64,000 bases of DNA. Source: Calothrix sp. PCC 7507 (GTDB taxonomy: Bacteria; Cyanobacteriota; Cyanobacteriia; Cyanobacteriales; Nostocaceae). Positions 26,274-34,917 of the stretch are shown piece by piece; the stretch's first letter is position 1, and every line of letters starts with the position of its first letter. The stretch lies in NCBI RefSeq assembly GCF_000316575.1, contig NC_019682.1:3780001-3844000 (forward strand), written 5' to 3'. The notes beneath the pieces were generated by a model. That model saw only the letters and a program-made list of their open reading frames with translations. It searched no databases and had not been told where the DNA came from. A program made the position numbers and the translations under genes.

Positions 26274-27574
26274 TAGAACCGCACAGGTAAAGCATCAAAT
26301 CCCTTAAAAACTAAGGTACTACGACGGGGAAGGGGGGGTCTTGTCGAATCAAACTGAAGATTTGGGAACCGCTTCAGCAAAGTAGAGAAGCAAATATTTA
26401 ATTCCATCCGAGCCAAAACTGCACCTAGACAGAAATGGATACCAGGGCCAAACCCTAAATGTTCATTAGGCGATCGCTCAATGTCAAAATTGTCTGGTAG
26501 AGGAAATTTTGCTGGGTCGTGATTAGCTGCTGCTAATCCCAAAGCAATCACACTACCTGCGGGAATTTTTTGACCACCAATTTCTATATCTTCTTTGGCA
26601 ATGCGAAACACAAAGGACACCGAACTGTCATAGCGGATGATTTCTTCAATCGCTGATGAGATAAGGGCGGGATTATCCTTGAGTTTCTGTAGCTGTTGGG
26701 GATGATTAAGCAAAGCTGATACCCCATTGGGGATTAAATCAGTAGTAGTTGAACGGCCAGCATTGAGAATGAGAATGCACAGGGAAGGTAATTCTGCAAA
26801 ATCCAGGTTTTGCTCTGTGTAAGCCATTGTCAGCAAGCTAATCATATCTGTTCCTGGATTTTGACGGCGTTCAGCTACGAGCTGGTTAATGAAAGCCGTG
26901 AATTGAGCAGCACTAGTATCAGCTTTTTGCGCCAATTCTTCTATATTCTTACCAGATGGAGCGCCCCAGAAAGAACTGGTATCCGTTGCCCACTGAATTA
27001 GGTTAGCGCGATCGCTTTCTGGTACACCAAAAATCTTGGCGATAATTAAGCTAGGTAAGGGTACAGATAGGTCAGAGACAATATCCATATAACCCTGATG
27101 TTGCACTTGATCTAATAAGGTATCAGTCGTTTTTTGAATAATGCTCCGCCAGCTTTCTAAAGCACGGGTTGTAAAGCCTTGATTCGCTAGTTTTCTCATC
27201 CGCGAGTGATCAGGTGGATCTTTTTCAATCATCGAGTTACCCGTCAGTTGCAAAAAGTTTTGAATCAAACTGACATCTAGATTGCCCAATTGCTGAATAA
27301 ACAAAGTCCGTCGGTTAGCACTAAGCCGTTCATCTCGCAAGGCAGCTTCTACATCTTGATATCGAGTTAAAATCCAGTAGCCCAAGGATGCTTCATAGTG
27401 AACTGGATCTTCTTCGCGGATACGTTTGTACAGTGGATAGGGATTAGCAATTACTTCTGGTGCAAATAAGTCATAAGTTAGGGACTGATGGCGTTTTGCT
27501 AAACCACTTTGGTTATCTTCTCCATTCAATCCTAAATGCTCTGGGGGAATTAATGGGGTAATAGGTGTATGCAT
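26273..27574 (-). CDS. Cytochrome P450, soluble bacterial class
   Basis: A 433-residue P450. The heme loop is FGPGIHFCLGAVLAR (thiolate Cys ~382), the ExxR pair is in EEIIRYD, and the PERF region is degenerate. The I-helix reads LNAGRSTTTD where most P450s have (A/G)Gx(D/E)T(T/S): the acidic residue is Ser. Some P450s with this change are peroxygenases or have other proton delivery. There is no membrane anchor, and no ferredoxin or reductase gene is adjacent. It is the first gene of the P450-DUF202-sulfatase operon; the substrate is unknown. Confidence 0.9.
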   Translation of the reverse strand: MHTPITPLIPPEHLGLNGEDNQSGLAKRHQSLTYDLFAPEVIANPYPLYKRIREEDPVHYEASLGYWILTRYQDVEAALRDERLSANRRTLFIQQLGNLDVSLIQNFLQLTGNSMIEKDPPDHSRMRKLANQGFTTRALESWRSIIQKTTDTLLDQVQHQGYMDIVSDLSVPLPSLIIAKIFGVPESDRANLIQWATDTSSFWGAPSGKNIEELAQKADTSAAQFTAFINQLVAERRQNPGTDMISLLTMAYTEQNLDFAELPSLCILILNAGRSTTTDLIPNGVSALLNHPQQLQKLKDNPALISSAIEEIIRYDSSVSFVFRIAKEDIEIGGQKIPAGSVIALGLAAANHDPAKFPLPDNFDIERSPNEHLGFGPGIHFCLGAVLARMELNICFSTLLKRFPNLQFDSTRPPLPRRSTLVFKGFDALPVRF

Positions 27575-27908
27575 AATTAGTAGGAGATGACGAGGTTTGC
27601 AGAGTAGGATTTATTTAGGCATTTTGAAGTTTTTCCATGCCCAAAAGTCTTTGCAACTCAACTATGAATGTTTTTCTCCTAATTTAGAGTTGGCGATCCC
27701 CCCACTGTAAAAGTTTGATAAATAATTTACCTCTGTCGAGCAAAAGATATACGTGCCATACAATTTCTACTTATGGAATGATTTGGGCAGAACTTTTTTA
27801 TAGTAGCCTTTACGCGATGTGCGACTTATTGTTTCGTGACACAAGGCTGGTGTATAAACGATGGAAAAGAAAATTTTCTGGATTGACGGGTGGCTGACTC
27901 ATAACGGG
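27575..27908. other. Intergenic region
   Basis: No gene is convincing here. A 60-codon frame at 27715-27897 has no family resemblance or ribosome site. It should contain the promoter of the minus-strand P450 operon. Confidence 0.5.
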
Positions 27909-28769
27909 TTAGTTTTCCTGGGTTAATCCGGCTAATCTATGTTTATTCCAGATTGAGTAGGGAACACCTATAAAAGCTCCCAAAATTACATAAGCCACCA
28001 GTGTCGGAATCACCATCTGCTGTACATGATTCAAAATAGCGATAAACAAAGCTAAACCAAAATTACGAGCAATACAGAAAATCGCCAAGGTAGCTCGCAT
28101 ATCATCATCGAGTCTGCCTAAGGTGTGTCCAATTCCTAGAGAGGCAATCACCATAATTGCGATCGCTACGAGTGGTAATTGCCCAACTCTGGAAAACAGT
28201 GGCAGCCCTAAGATGCACACTAAAACAACCATTACTAAAAAGAGACTGTTAGCAATAAAAGTCAAGGGTTTAGCAATCTGTTGGGTAAATGTAGGCGCGA
28301 ACTTTTGCATCAAAATACCGAGACTGACAGGTAATAACTGCACCATAATCACTTGTCGGGCAACGTCCACAATTGCTACTTTTTGGGAAATACTCTCAAA
28401 TAAGGTGGCAAAAATCGCCAAAGTGATGGGAGTAACAAAAACCGCAAATATTGCCAGAGTTAGCTGAAGACTCGCTGAGTAGTGGAAGCTGCCTCCAGCC
28501 TGTTGCGATCGCTTTGTGGTCAGAGGCGCACCTGGAGAAGCTGCCAACAAGGCCAATCCTATCATTACTTCCGGTGGTAAGTTCAACAGTTTCAGCAGTA
28601 GAATAACCACCAGCGGCACTAGCACAACAACCGCTAAAAGCGCACGGAATACTAAGGCAGGTTTTCGCCAGAAGGAGAGCATCTTTTTAAAAGAGAGGTT
28701 GCACCCTATGGCTAACATTAGAGAAAAAATAGTGACTTTAACGAGTATCAGTAGTAAGGGATGGTGCAT
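27909..28769 (-). CDS. BASS family transporter, copy 2
   Basis: A 286-residue near-duplicate of the protein at 22205-23071, with the same SPGAPLTTKRS and IARNFGLALF marks. The start MHHPLLLILVKV at 28769 is chosen by comparison with copy 1; the frame is open to 28844. The C-terminus reads HRLAGLTQEN, against HRLAKTSPNVGI in copy 1, because similarity stops at the last codons. The two copies flank the P450-DUF202-sulfatase operon in direct orientation. Confidence 0.82.
   Translation of the reverse strand: MHHPLLLILVKVTIFSLMLAIGCNLSFKKMLSFWRKPALVFRALLAVVVLVPLVVILLLKLLNLPPEVMIGLALLAASPGAPLTTKRSQQAGGSFHYSASLQLTLAIFAVFVTPITLAIFATLFESISQKVAIVDVARQVIMVQLLPVSLGILMQKFAPTFTQQIAKPLTFIANSLFLVMVVLVCILGLPLFSRVGQLPLVAIAIMVIASLGIGHTLGRLDDDMRATLAIFCIARNFGLALFIAILNHVQQMVIPTLVAYVILGAFIGVPYSIWNKHRLAGLTQEN
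27930..28758. repeat. Large direct repeat, copy 2 (BASS gene)
   Basis: Direct repeat of 22232-23060, offset 5698 bases. Recombination between the copies would delete or amplify the P450-DUF202-sulfatase operon. Confidence 0.85.
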
Positions 28770-28844
28770 GGTTTTCAAATGACTGATCCTGGATGGTGAA
28801 AAATCACTACAAGATTCCGAAATTGCGCTAAAGCAGAACAACAA

Positions 28845-29239
28845 TCAGCCAGCAAACTAACAGATTCTAGCAATTAAATTTATTCATAATGAATGTTCAT
28901 ATCCTGTTACTTCTTATAATGTATGGGCAGGTGAATAATGAATATTTGTGTATTTAATCTGATGACTGTTGAACAATTCTTGAAGTTACTTCTTAAAGTG
29001 ACTCAATAGACATAGAAATTATCTATCAAACTGTACTCATAGCTGATTTATAAACAGAAATAAATCACTCTGCATCCTCCTAAAGAAATTGGAATTATCG
29101 TGTTGAAACTACTGCCTTATTAAGCCGATAGAGTGATTTGTATCTACCGAAAAGTATAGATCCGTTGGTAATGTGATCAAACTGTTGGAATACTGTAATA
29201 ATAGAAGCCGGGGTTAAATAAGTGATTTAGGTCTGTCCT
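28845..29239. other. Intergenic region upstream of BASS copy 2
   Basis: It holds the decayed continuation of the duplicated segment (e.g. AAACTGTACTCATAGCTGA at about 29031, also near 23190). No intact gene. Confidence 0.55.
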
Positions 29240-29638
29240 ATGACCGTCCTGCTTCCTGATCTGGAAGGGATTGAAGAGTCCGAACTAGATGAAGTGTGGA
29301 GTTACGTAGGTGCTATCGATCGCCTGACAGGCAAAGTTTTAGCTTACGCATTTGGACAGTGTGTAAGACGAAGTATTTCTAAAGCTAAAAAATTGATTAG
29401 AGCCATTTGGTGTTAAGAAATACTGTACAGATGGTTGGGGAGCTTATGAACGGCATTTACGGAAAAACATGAGATTGGCAGGAGAAAGACTCAAAGAATT
29501 GCACATAAACATCTAAATTTAAGAACTCGGCTGAAGCGACTAGCTAGAAAAACAATTTGCTTTTCTAAGACTGAGGAAATGCATGACTTGGTTATTGGGT
29601 TCTTTATCAATCGCTACGAGTTTGGCTTAAACGTCTAA
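29240..29638 (+). pseudogene. IS1 family transposase remnant
   Basis: Reading frames broken by several shifts still show IS1 InsB blocks: ELDEVWSYVGAIDRLTGKV, then YCTDGWGAYERHL in another frame. HLNLRTRLKRLARKTICFS and VIGFFINRYEFG then end in a stop at 29636. A stop after AIWC and at least two frameshifts make it inactive. It lies just upstream of the GC-richer cassette, so it may record how that cassette arrived. Confidence 0.8.
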
Positions 29639-29677
29639 CAACAGTTTAATAACGCCACCCAAGAAAGGAAGATTGAT

Positions 29678-30229
29678 ATGCACAACGATTGGACGAAACC
29701 CGCCGCTATGGCAATCCCAAAGGGGGGAGTCTTCGCACAGGAACAGGGAAGATACGGACCTATTTTTCCTAAGACTCCCGCGTGCTACGGCTTCACGATC
29801 ATCGCAAAAATCAAGCCCGGCAGGGAGGAGACCATCCGCGAATATGGGAAGACGATCGAGAAGACCATCGCCGACTTACCGGACGGTCTTGCTGTGCTCA
29901 AACTGCATTACCTACGTTGGGTGCTGTTTGATATCGCCGAGGACACATACTTCATGTACCAGGGCATCTTCGACACAGACTTCGACAAATACACCGAGGA
30001 CGCCGTTGCACTCTTTTCAAAGTACGGACTCAATACTGTTTTCGAGAATCTTGAGGGATTTCCCGAGGACTGGAAGACGAACACATCGGCGTTCATCCAA
30101 TTCGTCCGTGAGCACCAATGTCCAAGCTTCCTTGAATACGGCGAGTATCCCTACGTAAGTTCCGACGAAATCAAGAAAGCCCTCAAACTCAAGGCGGCAT
30201 TCTCCGACATGCTTGACCAGATGCAGTAA
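29678..30229 (+). CDS. Dimeric alpha/beta-barrel-like protein, DyP-associated, unknown
   Basis: A 183-residue protein with GGAAG before its ATG. The centre, LKLHYLRWVLFDIAEDTYFM and then YQGIFDTDFDKYTEDAVALF, resembles a ferredoxin-like domain I have seen beside or fused to DyP-type peroxidases (consensus lHfaRWVvl...fs.nYDG.w..Y). No catalytic residues are known. It is followed after 19 bases by the DyP-type peroxidase gene. Base composition is visibly GC-richer than the surroundings. It is probably a partner or an enzyme acting with the peroxidase; this is inference. Confidence 0.65.
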   Translation: MHNDWTKPAAMAIPKGGVFAQEQGRYGPIFPKTPACYGFTIIAKIKPGREETIREYGKTIEKTIADLPDGLAVLKLHYLRWVLFDIAEDTYFMYQGIFDTDFDKYTEDAVALFSKYGLNTVFENLEGFPEDWKTNTSAFIQFVREHQCPSFLEYGEYPYVSSDEIKKALKLKAAFSDMLDQMQ

Positions 30230-30248
30230 TCCATCAGGAGGACTTGAT

Positions 30249-31574
30249 ATGCTTGAGTTTGACGACATTCAGCACATTCTGTTGACTCGTGTGCCTGCGC
30301 TCACCGGACGGTATGAATTTCTATCGTTCCGGAACCCTGCTGGTGGACGAGCATGGCTGGCTGCCATTCTTGAAAAGGTACAGTCGTCTGCGGAGGTTCG
30401 TGCTTCGGTCGAACAGGACAACCGATGGGTGAGCGTGGCCTTCACCTGGAACGGCCTGCGGGCGCTGGGTGTGGATGAGGCATCGCTGGCTACGTTTCCT
30501 GAGGAGTTCAAGCAGGGTATGGTGGCCCGCGCGGAGATCCTCGGCGACATCGGCGCGAATCATCCTGACAATTGGGTGGGAGGTGTGGCTAGTCCGGATC
30601 TCCATGCAATTGTGATTCTCTTTGCTCGCGATAACGCAGAGCGCGATCGCTGCAAGGCGGAGCACCAGCGACTTGTCGAGCAGTGCGAGGGCGTGCAAGT
30701 GATCTCGGCATTGGATCTGGAGGCAACCCCGCCTTTCAACTATGCACACGACCACTTCGGCTACCGCGATCGCCTCTCGCAGCCAGTCATCGAAGGATCG
30801 GGCGAAGAGCCGACGCCTGGTTCCGGTGCGCCGCTGAAGGCGGGCGAGTTCATCCTGGGTTACCCAGACGAATATGGTCCCCCTGCCAATCTACCGCAAC
30901 CTGAGATCCTCTCCCGGAACGGTAGCTACATGGCCTATCGACGCCTACAGGAGCATATCATCGAGTTTCGTGACTTCCTGCGCCAGCACGGTCAGACGCC
31001 GGAAGAGCAGGAACTTGTGGCGGCGAAATTGATGGGTCGTTGGCGCAGCGGCGCACCGCTGGTGCTGTCACCAGACAAGGACGATCCAGCACTCGCCGTG
31101 GATATGCAGCGCAACAACGACTTTAACTATGCAACTATGGACCCGCATGGCTATGCCGTACCCCTCGGCTCCCATATCCGTCGCCTGAATCCTCGTGATA
31201 CAGGGGCGAACATGAACCGGCGGCGGATGATCCGTCGTGGGGCGACCTACGGGCCACCACTCCCGGAAGATGCGCCGGAAGATGGGATAGAGCGTGGCAT
31301 TGCTGCCTTCGTGATCTGCGCGAGCCTGATTCGTCAGTTCGAGTTCGCGCAGAACGTGTGGGTGAATGACAAGAACTTCCACGAACTCGGCAACGAGCGC
31401 GATCCGATTATCGGCACGCAGGACGGCACCCTTGACTTCAAGATCCCGAAGCGGCCAATCCGGAAAACCATCACGGGCATTCCGGCGTTCACCACGGTTC
31501 GGGGCGGGGCTTACTTCTTTCTACCTGGACTGAAGGCGCTTCGGTACCTGGCGTTACTGAGCAGTGGCAGGTAA
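30249..31574 (+). CDS. DyP-type heme peroxidase family protein
   Basis: A 441-residue protein with AGGAGGA just before ATG 30249; a longer frame starts at 30213. The proximal heme ligand is H309 in SHIRRLNPRD. The distal GxxDG motif reads G171-Y-R-D174-R: the catalytic Asp is kept but the last Gly is Arg. C-terminal marks include IIGTQDGTLDFKIPKRPIR and GGAYFFLPGLKAL. There is no Tat or Sec signal, so it is cytosolic. DyP enzymes oxidise dyes, phenols and other substrates with H2O2, and some are unusual dehydrogenases or chelatase-like. It is the second gene of a three-gene cassette. The Gly-to-Arg change may alter distal-pocket access. Confidence 0.85.
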   Translation: MLEFDDIQHILLTRVPALTGRYEFLSFRNPAGGRAWLAAILEKVQSSAEVRASVEQDNRWVSVAFTWNGLRALGVDEASLATFPEEFKQGMVARAEILGDIGANHPDNWVGGVASPDLHAIVILFARDNAERDRCKAEHQRLVEQCEGVQVISALDLEATPPFNYAHDHFGYRDRLSQPVIEGSGEEPTPGSGAPLKAGEFILGYPDEYGPPANLPQPEILSRNGSYMAYRRLQEHIIEFRDFLRQHGQTPEEQELVAAKLMGRWRSGAPLVLSPDKDDPALAVDMQRNNDFNYATMDPHGYAVPLGSHIRRLNPRDTGANMNRRRMIRRGATYGPPLPEDAPEDGIERGIAAFVICASLIRQFEFAQNVWVNDKNFHELGNERDPIIGTQDGTLDFKIPKRPIRKTITGIPAFTTVRGGAYFFLPGLKALRYLALLSSGR

Positions 31575-31612
31575 TTTTAGAATCCGATCAAATAAAAGGA
31601 ATGGTGGTGAAA

Positions 31613-32641
31613 ATGAGCAAGCTCAATCGAGTTGGGCGAACGTACAACCAGAACCATGTGCCGCGACCGTACACGCCGGACAAACGTCGGTTCAGCATTT
31701 ACTGGACGTGGAGTTATCCTTGGGAAGCCAACCGAGATCTGACCGAATTGGATAACCGGTTTTCGACGATGACCGAAGTCCGTCGGGTCGGCTGGCCGAA
31801 CTTTGAGGGATCTGAGTGGGATAAGATGAATTTCTTGCAGGGCATCGCTGGTACTCTGGAGCTATTCCACCGATCAACCATCGATTTTCAGCAAATCGTG
31901 GGCGAGATTACTGGGCAGCCGGTCGCCGTTTACCAACGCATTGACCAGGCAGGGTACAAACTCCTGATTGATGAAAGAATTCTGGCAGACACGGATACAT
32001 TGATGGTGTTCGGTCTGGATCATCTCCTATCCGAGCAAGAGGCCGAGAAGGGAGAAATCGACGCGATCCGGGTGTGGCTTAACCGGGAAGGTACGTGCCT
32101 GCTCCTTGCGCCGCACCATGACGTGGGTTTCACGAGCGACATGCAGCAGCGCCAGATGGAGTATAAGCATCACGGCGACGAACTCGTGCCGCGCCAGCAG
32201 CGCTTCGGTCAGTACACGCGATCGCTGATGAAAGAACTCGAAGTGCCCGTACTTAATCAGTTTGGACTCCGGCCTGCTGTCGTACAAGGAAGCAACCAGA
32301 TCGCACCCCTGACCATCAACAAGGATCTCGACAAACTAGGTTTGCTGAATGGAGTGACCACGTTCAACTTCCATCTGCATCTGCCCCACTACGCGCTGAC
32401 GACAGAAGACACGAAGTCCATTCATGTTCTGGCAACGCAGCTGATCGATCTTTCCCGACCGCATCCGTTCACGGCGGAGGGAAATCGGGAATTCAATACG
32501 TGCATCTGGGTACCGCCGAATGATAACCGTGGCGGCGATATTTTGCTTGCCGACTCGACCATCTTCACCACACTATTCGGCGGCACGGAGAGTCTAGGAC
32601 ACTTTTGGCGGAACATGGCGAAACTGCGAATTAATGTCTAG
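31613..32641 (+). CDS. Unknown protein with class I glutamine amidotransferase-like features
   Basis: A 342-residue protein (frame open from 31601; GTG 31607 and ATG 31613 both fit the AAGGA site). The middle reads LMVFGLDHLLSEQEAEKGEI and later GTCLLLAPHHDVGF, the pattern of a GATase1/DUF4350-type fold in which a strand, then 'LSE-xE', then a helix precede LLLAPHH. Near the end, GGDILLADSTIFTTLFGG resembles the closing DSDFLTN-like strand of the same fold. There is no clear nucleophilic Cys elbow. It is the third gene of the DyP cassette, 38 bases downstream. The function is unknown. Confidence 0.6.
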   Translation: MSKLNRVGRTYNQNHVPRPYTPDKRRFSIYWTWSYPWEANRDLTELDNRFSTMTEVRRVGWPNFEGSEWDKMNFLQGIAGTLELFHRSTIDFQQIVGEITGQPVAVYQRIDQAGYKLLIDERILADTDTLMVFGLDHLLSEQEAEKGEIDAIRVWLNREGTCLLLAPHHDVGFTSDMQQRQMEYKHHGDELVPRQQRFGQYTRSLMKELEVPVLNQFGLRPAVVQGSNQIAPLTINKDLDKLGLLNGVTTFNFHLHLPHYALTTEDTKSIHVLATQLIDLSRPHPFTAEGNREFNTCIWVPPNDNRGGDILLADSTIFTTLFGGTESLGHFWRNMAKLRINV

Positions 32642-32643
32642 GT

Positions 32644-32695
32644 GGCATAGAGCCAAGAACCCTGGAAAAGCGGAAATAGAGGCTGAAAAAGCCTG
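32644..32695 (+). mobile_element. Tn3-family-like terminal sequence (direct copy)
   Basis: GGCATAGAGCCAAGAACCCT, then GGAAAAGCGGAAATAGAGGC and TGAAAAAGC. It matches the sequence at 22053 in the same orientation and 32994-33046 in the opposite one. With the latter it frames a ~400-base transposon remnant. Confidence 0.6.
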
Positions 32696-32836
32696 TCATA
32701 TTAAGGTTTCAGTTTTTTGCTTCTTTGGTTTTACCAAACATGAGAAAGCTACAAGCAGACACAGCTGACGTACATAGTTACTAATTAATACAGTCAAGTC
32801 TTATGATAAAGCTGCCCAAAATGGGAAGCTGTGTAT

Positions 32837-32947
32837 ATTTTAGACGGGTTACTGAAAAATCTTTCCGATATTCAACCCGATACTCTCTATGCGGATACCC
32901 AAGGTCAGTCAGGTCCTGTATTTGCTATCTCTTATGCAACCTTTTGA
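32837..32947 (+). pseudogene. Tn3 family transposase (TnpA) fragment
   Basis: The frame LDGLLKNLSDIQPDTLYADTQ, continued by GQSGPVFAISY, carries the conserved Tn3-transposase stretch 'DTxHADTQGQSxPVF' around a catalytic Asp. It ends at a stop after ~35 codons. Real TnpA is ~1000 residues, so this is a short relic. It lies between the two Tn3-like ends. Confidence 0.7.
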
Positions 32948-32993
32948 GGCGGCTCTTCATCTTCCTCCTGAAATTTTTGAAACCTAGATATAG

Positions 32994-33046
32994 CAAGCTT
33001 TTTCAGCCTCTGTTTCCGTTTTTGCAGGGATCTCGGCTCTATGCCC
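32994..33046 (-). mobile_element. Tn3-family-like terminal sequence (inverted; island right end)
   Basis: It is read on the minus strand as GGGCATAGAGCCGAGATCCC, then TGCAAAAACGGAAACAGAGG and CTGAAAAAGC. It is inverted relative to 22053-22103 and 32644-32695. It may bound either the small relic (32644-33046) or the whole island (22053-33046). Confidence 0.6.
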
Positions 33047-33054
33047 TAAGGACA

Positions 33055-33100
33055 AATGACCAATGACAAATGACCAATGACCAATGACCAATGACTATTG
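33055..33100. repeat. Heptamer array (TGACCAA/TGACAAA)
   Basis: Six or so tandem heptamers between the transposon end and the stop codon of trhO. Confidence 0.8.
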
Positions 33101-33988
33101 ACCCTTTAATTGCAACTGTCGCCATTTTTCTTGTTGACGCAATCTTTTTTCTTCAGTCAGGCTATCAAAACAGTAGGCACAGGAAATGCCTTCCTCATAC
33201 TGGGGAGATACTTTATCCTCTCCAGAAATTGGTCGTCCACAACTGAGACATCGTTCACAACTTCCTGCTTCTAAGCCTTGACGAACAGCGACTCGTTCAT
33301 CAAAGACAAAACATTCTCCTTCCCATAAACTTTCTGCTGCTGGAACTTCTTCTAAATATTTGAGAATGCCGCCTTTGAGGTGATAGACTTCTGCAAAGCC
33401 CTGAGCAAGCATAAAGGCTGAAGCTTTTTCACAGCGAATACCACCAGTACAAAACATTGCCACCTTTTTATGTTTGGTGGGGTCGAGGTTGTGACGAACA
33501 TAATCTGGAAATTCTCGGAATGTGTTCGTTTGAGGATTTTGTGCCCTGGGAAAACTACCAATATTCACCTCATAATCGTTGCGGGTGTCAATCACAGTCA
33601 CTTCTGGGTCAGAAATCAGGTCATTCCATTCCTGGGGATTGACATAAGTGCCAACTTGCTCATTGGGGTCAACTTCAGGTAAGCCCAAAGTGACAATTTC
33701 TGACTTTAATCGTACCTTCATCCGCTCAAACGGGGGGGTGTCAGCAGGAGATTCTTTGTGTTCTAGGTCTGTGAGACGAGGATCGGCACGGAGAAAATTG
33801 AGTACTGATTCAACTGCTTGATGTGAGCCGGCGATCGCACCATTAATACCTTCTTTTGCTAAGAGAATTGTCCCCTTAACGCCTTGCTCTTGACAATAAG
33901 CCAGCAAGGGGTCTTGTATCTGAGCAAAATCTGGCAGACTGACAAATTTATAGAATGCTACAACAATTTGGAGATTTTTTAGCTTCAT
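33095..33988 (-). CDS. trhO: tRNA uridine(34) hydroxylase TrhO (UPF0176, rhodanese-like)
   Basis: A 297-residue UPF0176/YceA protein. An N-terminal ferredoxin-like domain ([14 protein letters not shown]) is followed by a rhodanese domain with active-site [10 protein letters not shown]. The C-terminal tail has paired Cys ([10 protein letters not shown] and CAYCFDSL) that could bind zinc. TrhO makes 5-hydroxyuridine at tRNA wobble position 34 using O2. It is a single gene, divergent from the tRNA-Ala gene. The start at ATG 33988 matches the family. Confidence 0.9.
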   Translation of the reverse strand: MKLKNLQIVVAFYKFVSLPDFAQIQDPLLAYCQEQGVKGTILLAKEGINGAIAGSHQAVESVLNFLRADPRLTDLEHKESPADTPPFERMKVRLKSEIVTLGLPEVDPNEQVGTYVNPQEWNDLISDPEVTVIDTRNDYEVNIGSFPRAQNPQTNTFREFPDYVRHNLDPTKHKKVAMFCTGGIRCEKASAFMLAQGFAEVYHLKGGILKYLEEVPAAESLWEGECFVFDERVAVRQGLEAGSCERCLSCGRPISGEDKVSPQYEEGISCAYCFDSLTEEKRLRQQEKWRQLQLKGQ

Positions 33989-34060
33989 CCCTATATAAAT
34001 CGAACAATATCAGTTACAATCACAACAGCAGATAATAATTACCTACTTTTTTAATTTTAC

Positions 34061-34133
34061 GGGGGTTTAGCTCAGTTGGTAGAGCGCCTGCTTTGCAAGC
34101 AGGATGTCAGCGGTTCGAGTCCGCTAACCTCCA
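34061..34133 (+). tRNA. tRNA-Ala (anticodon UGC)
   Basis: A 73-base cloverleaf. The acceptor GGGGGTT pairs with AACCTCC (one G-T pair), the D-arm is GCTCAGTTGGTAGAGC, and the anticodon stem CCTGC-TTTGCAA-GCAGG has anticodon TGC. The T-arm is CAGCGGTTCGAGTCCGCTA with the TTCGA loop. The discriminator is A; the 3' CCA is not encoded (TTA follows). Confidence 0.97.
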
Positions 34134-34142
34134 TTACAAGCA

Positions 34143-34799
34143 TTATTCTAGCTTGGCATCACGCTCAAATATGACTGAAAGATTATTCGCTGGCATTTGG
34201 TAAGTCTGTTTCCAGCTTAGGTGTTGGGCGTTAGCAACTGCAACAACTTCTTCTAAATGACGCACACCCCACTCTGGATTTTGGGCGATTAAAGACTCGT
34301 CAAAAGCTGCATTACTTGGTGCTGTATTTTCTCCACCTTGTTTAAATGGGCCATATAAATAAAGGATGCCACCTGATGGTAGAATTCTTCCCGCACCCGC
34401 CATTAATCCCAAACAGGCAGACCAAGGCGCAATGTGAATCATATTAATGTTTGCGATCGCAGTAATTGGTGATCGCTTCAAGTCATTAGCAAAGGGAGCC
34501 GCTTCTACTGACCAAGTTGGCGAACTTGCATCAAGTTCTATTGGTGGATAAAGATTCTCGCTAGGAAAATGTTCCGCCCATGTGGCAATGCTGGCTCTTA
34601 ATTGGGGATTGGGATCAGAAGGCAACCATTTACGAGGGCTGAGGCGTGGAGCAAAAAATACTGCATGTTCGCCAGTCCCACTTGCTATCTCCAAAATAGT
34701 CCCACTCTCAGGCAGGACTTTTAGAAGCACTTCTAGAATAGGTTGACAATTACGTTGTGTTGCAGGTGCGTATTTTCGTGCATCTTCTGGTGTGTTCAT
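34143..34799 (-). CDS. DUF938 family SAM-dependent methyltransferase
   Basis: A 218-residue DUF938 protein with N-terminal KYAPATQRNCQPILEVL, SAM loop EIASGTGEHAVFFA and LYLYGPFKQGG. These are conserved in this family of small class I methyltransferase-like proteins, related to eukaryotic METTL26. The substrate is unknown. It ends ten bases after the tRNA-Ala gene, in convergent orientation. Confidence 0.87.
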   Translation of the reverse strand: MNTPEDARKYAPATQRNCQPILEVLLKVLPESGTILEIASGTGEHAVFFAPRLSPRKWLPSDPNPQLRASIATWAEHFPSENLYPPIELDASSPTWSVEAAPFANDLKRSPITAIANINMIHIAPWSACLGLMAGAGRILPSGGILYLYGPFKQGGENTAPSNAAFDESLIAQNPEWGVRHLEEVVAVANAQHLSWKQTYQMPANNLSVIFERDAKLE

Positions 34800-34917
34800 T
34801 TTATTTTCAGCACAAAATGTGTGATGTTCTAAGATTTAACTTTACGGAAAGTTTTGACACATTTGCTGTTCCCGATACATTACCTTAATTTCTTCTATCC
34901 CTTACGTATCGCAATTC

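Noticed and set aside
32644-33046. Intact Tn3-family transposon
   Set aside because: Only ~35 codons of transposase remain, and no matching 5-bp target duplication is visible at the edges.
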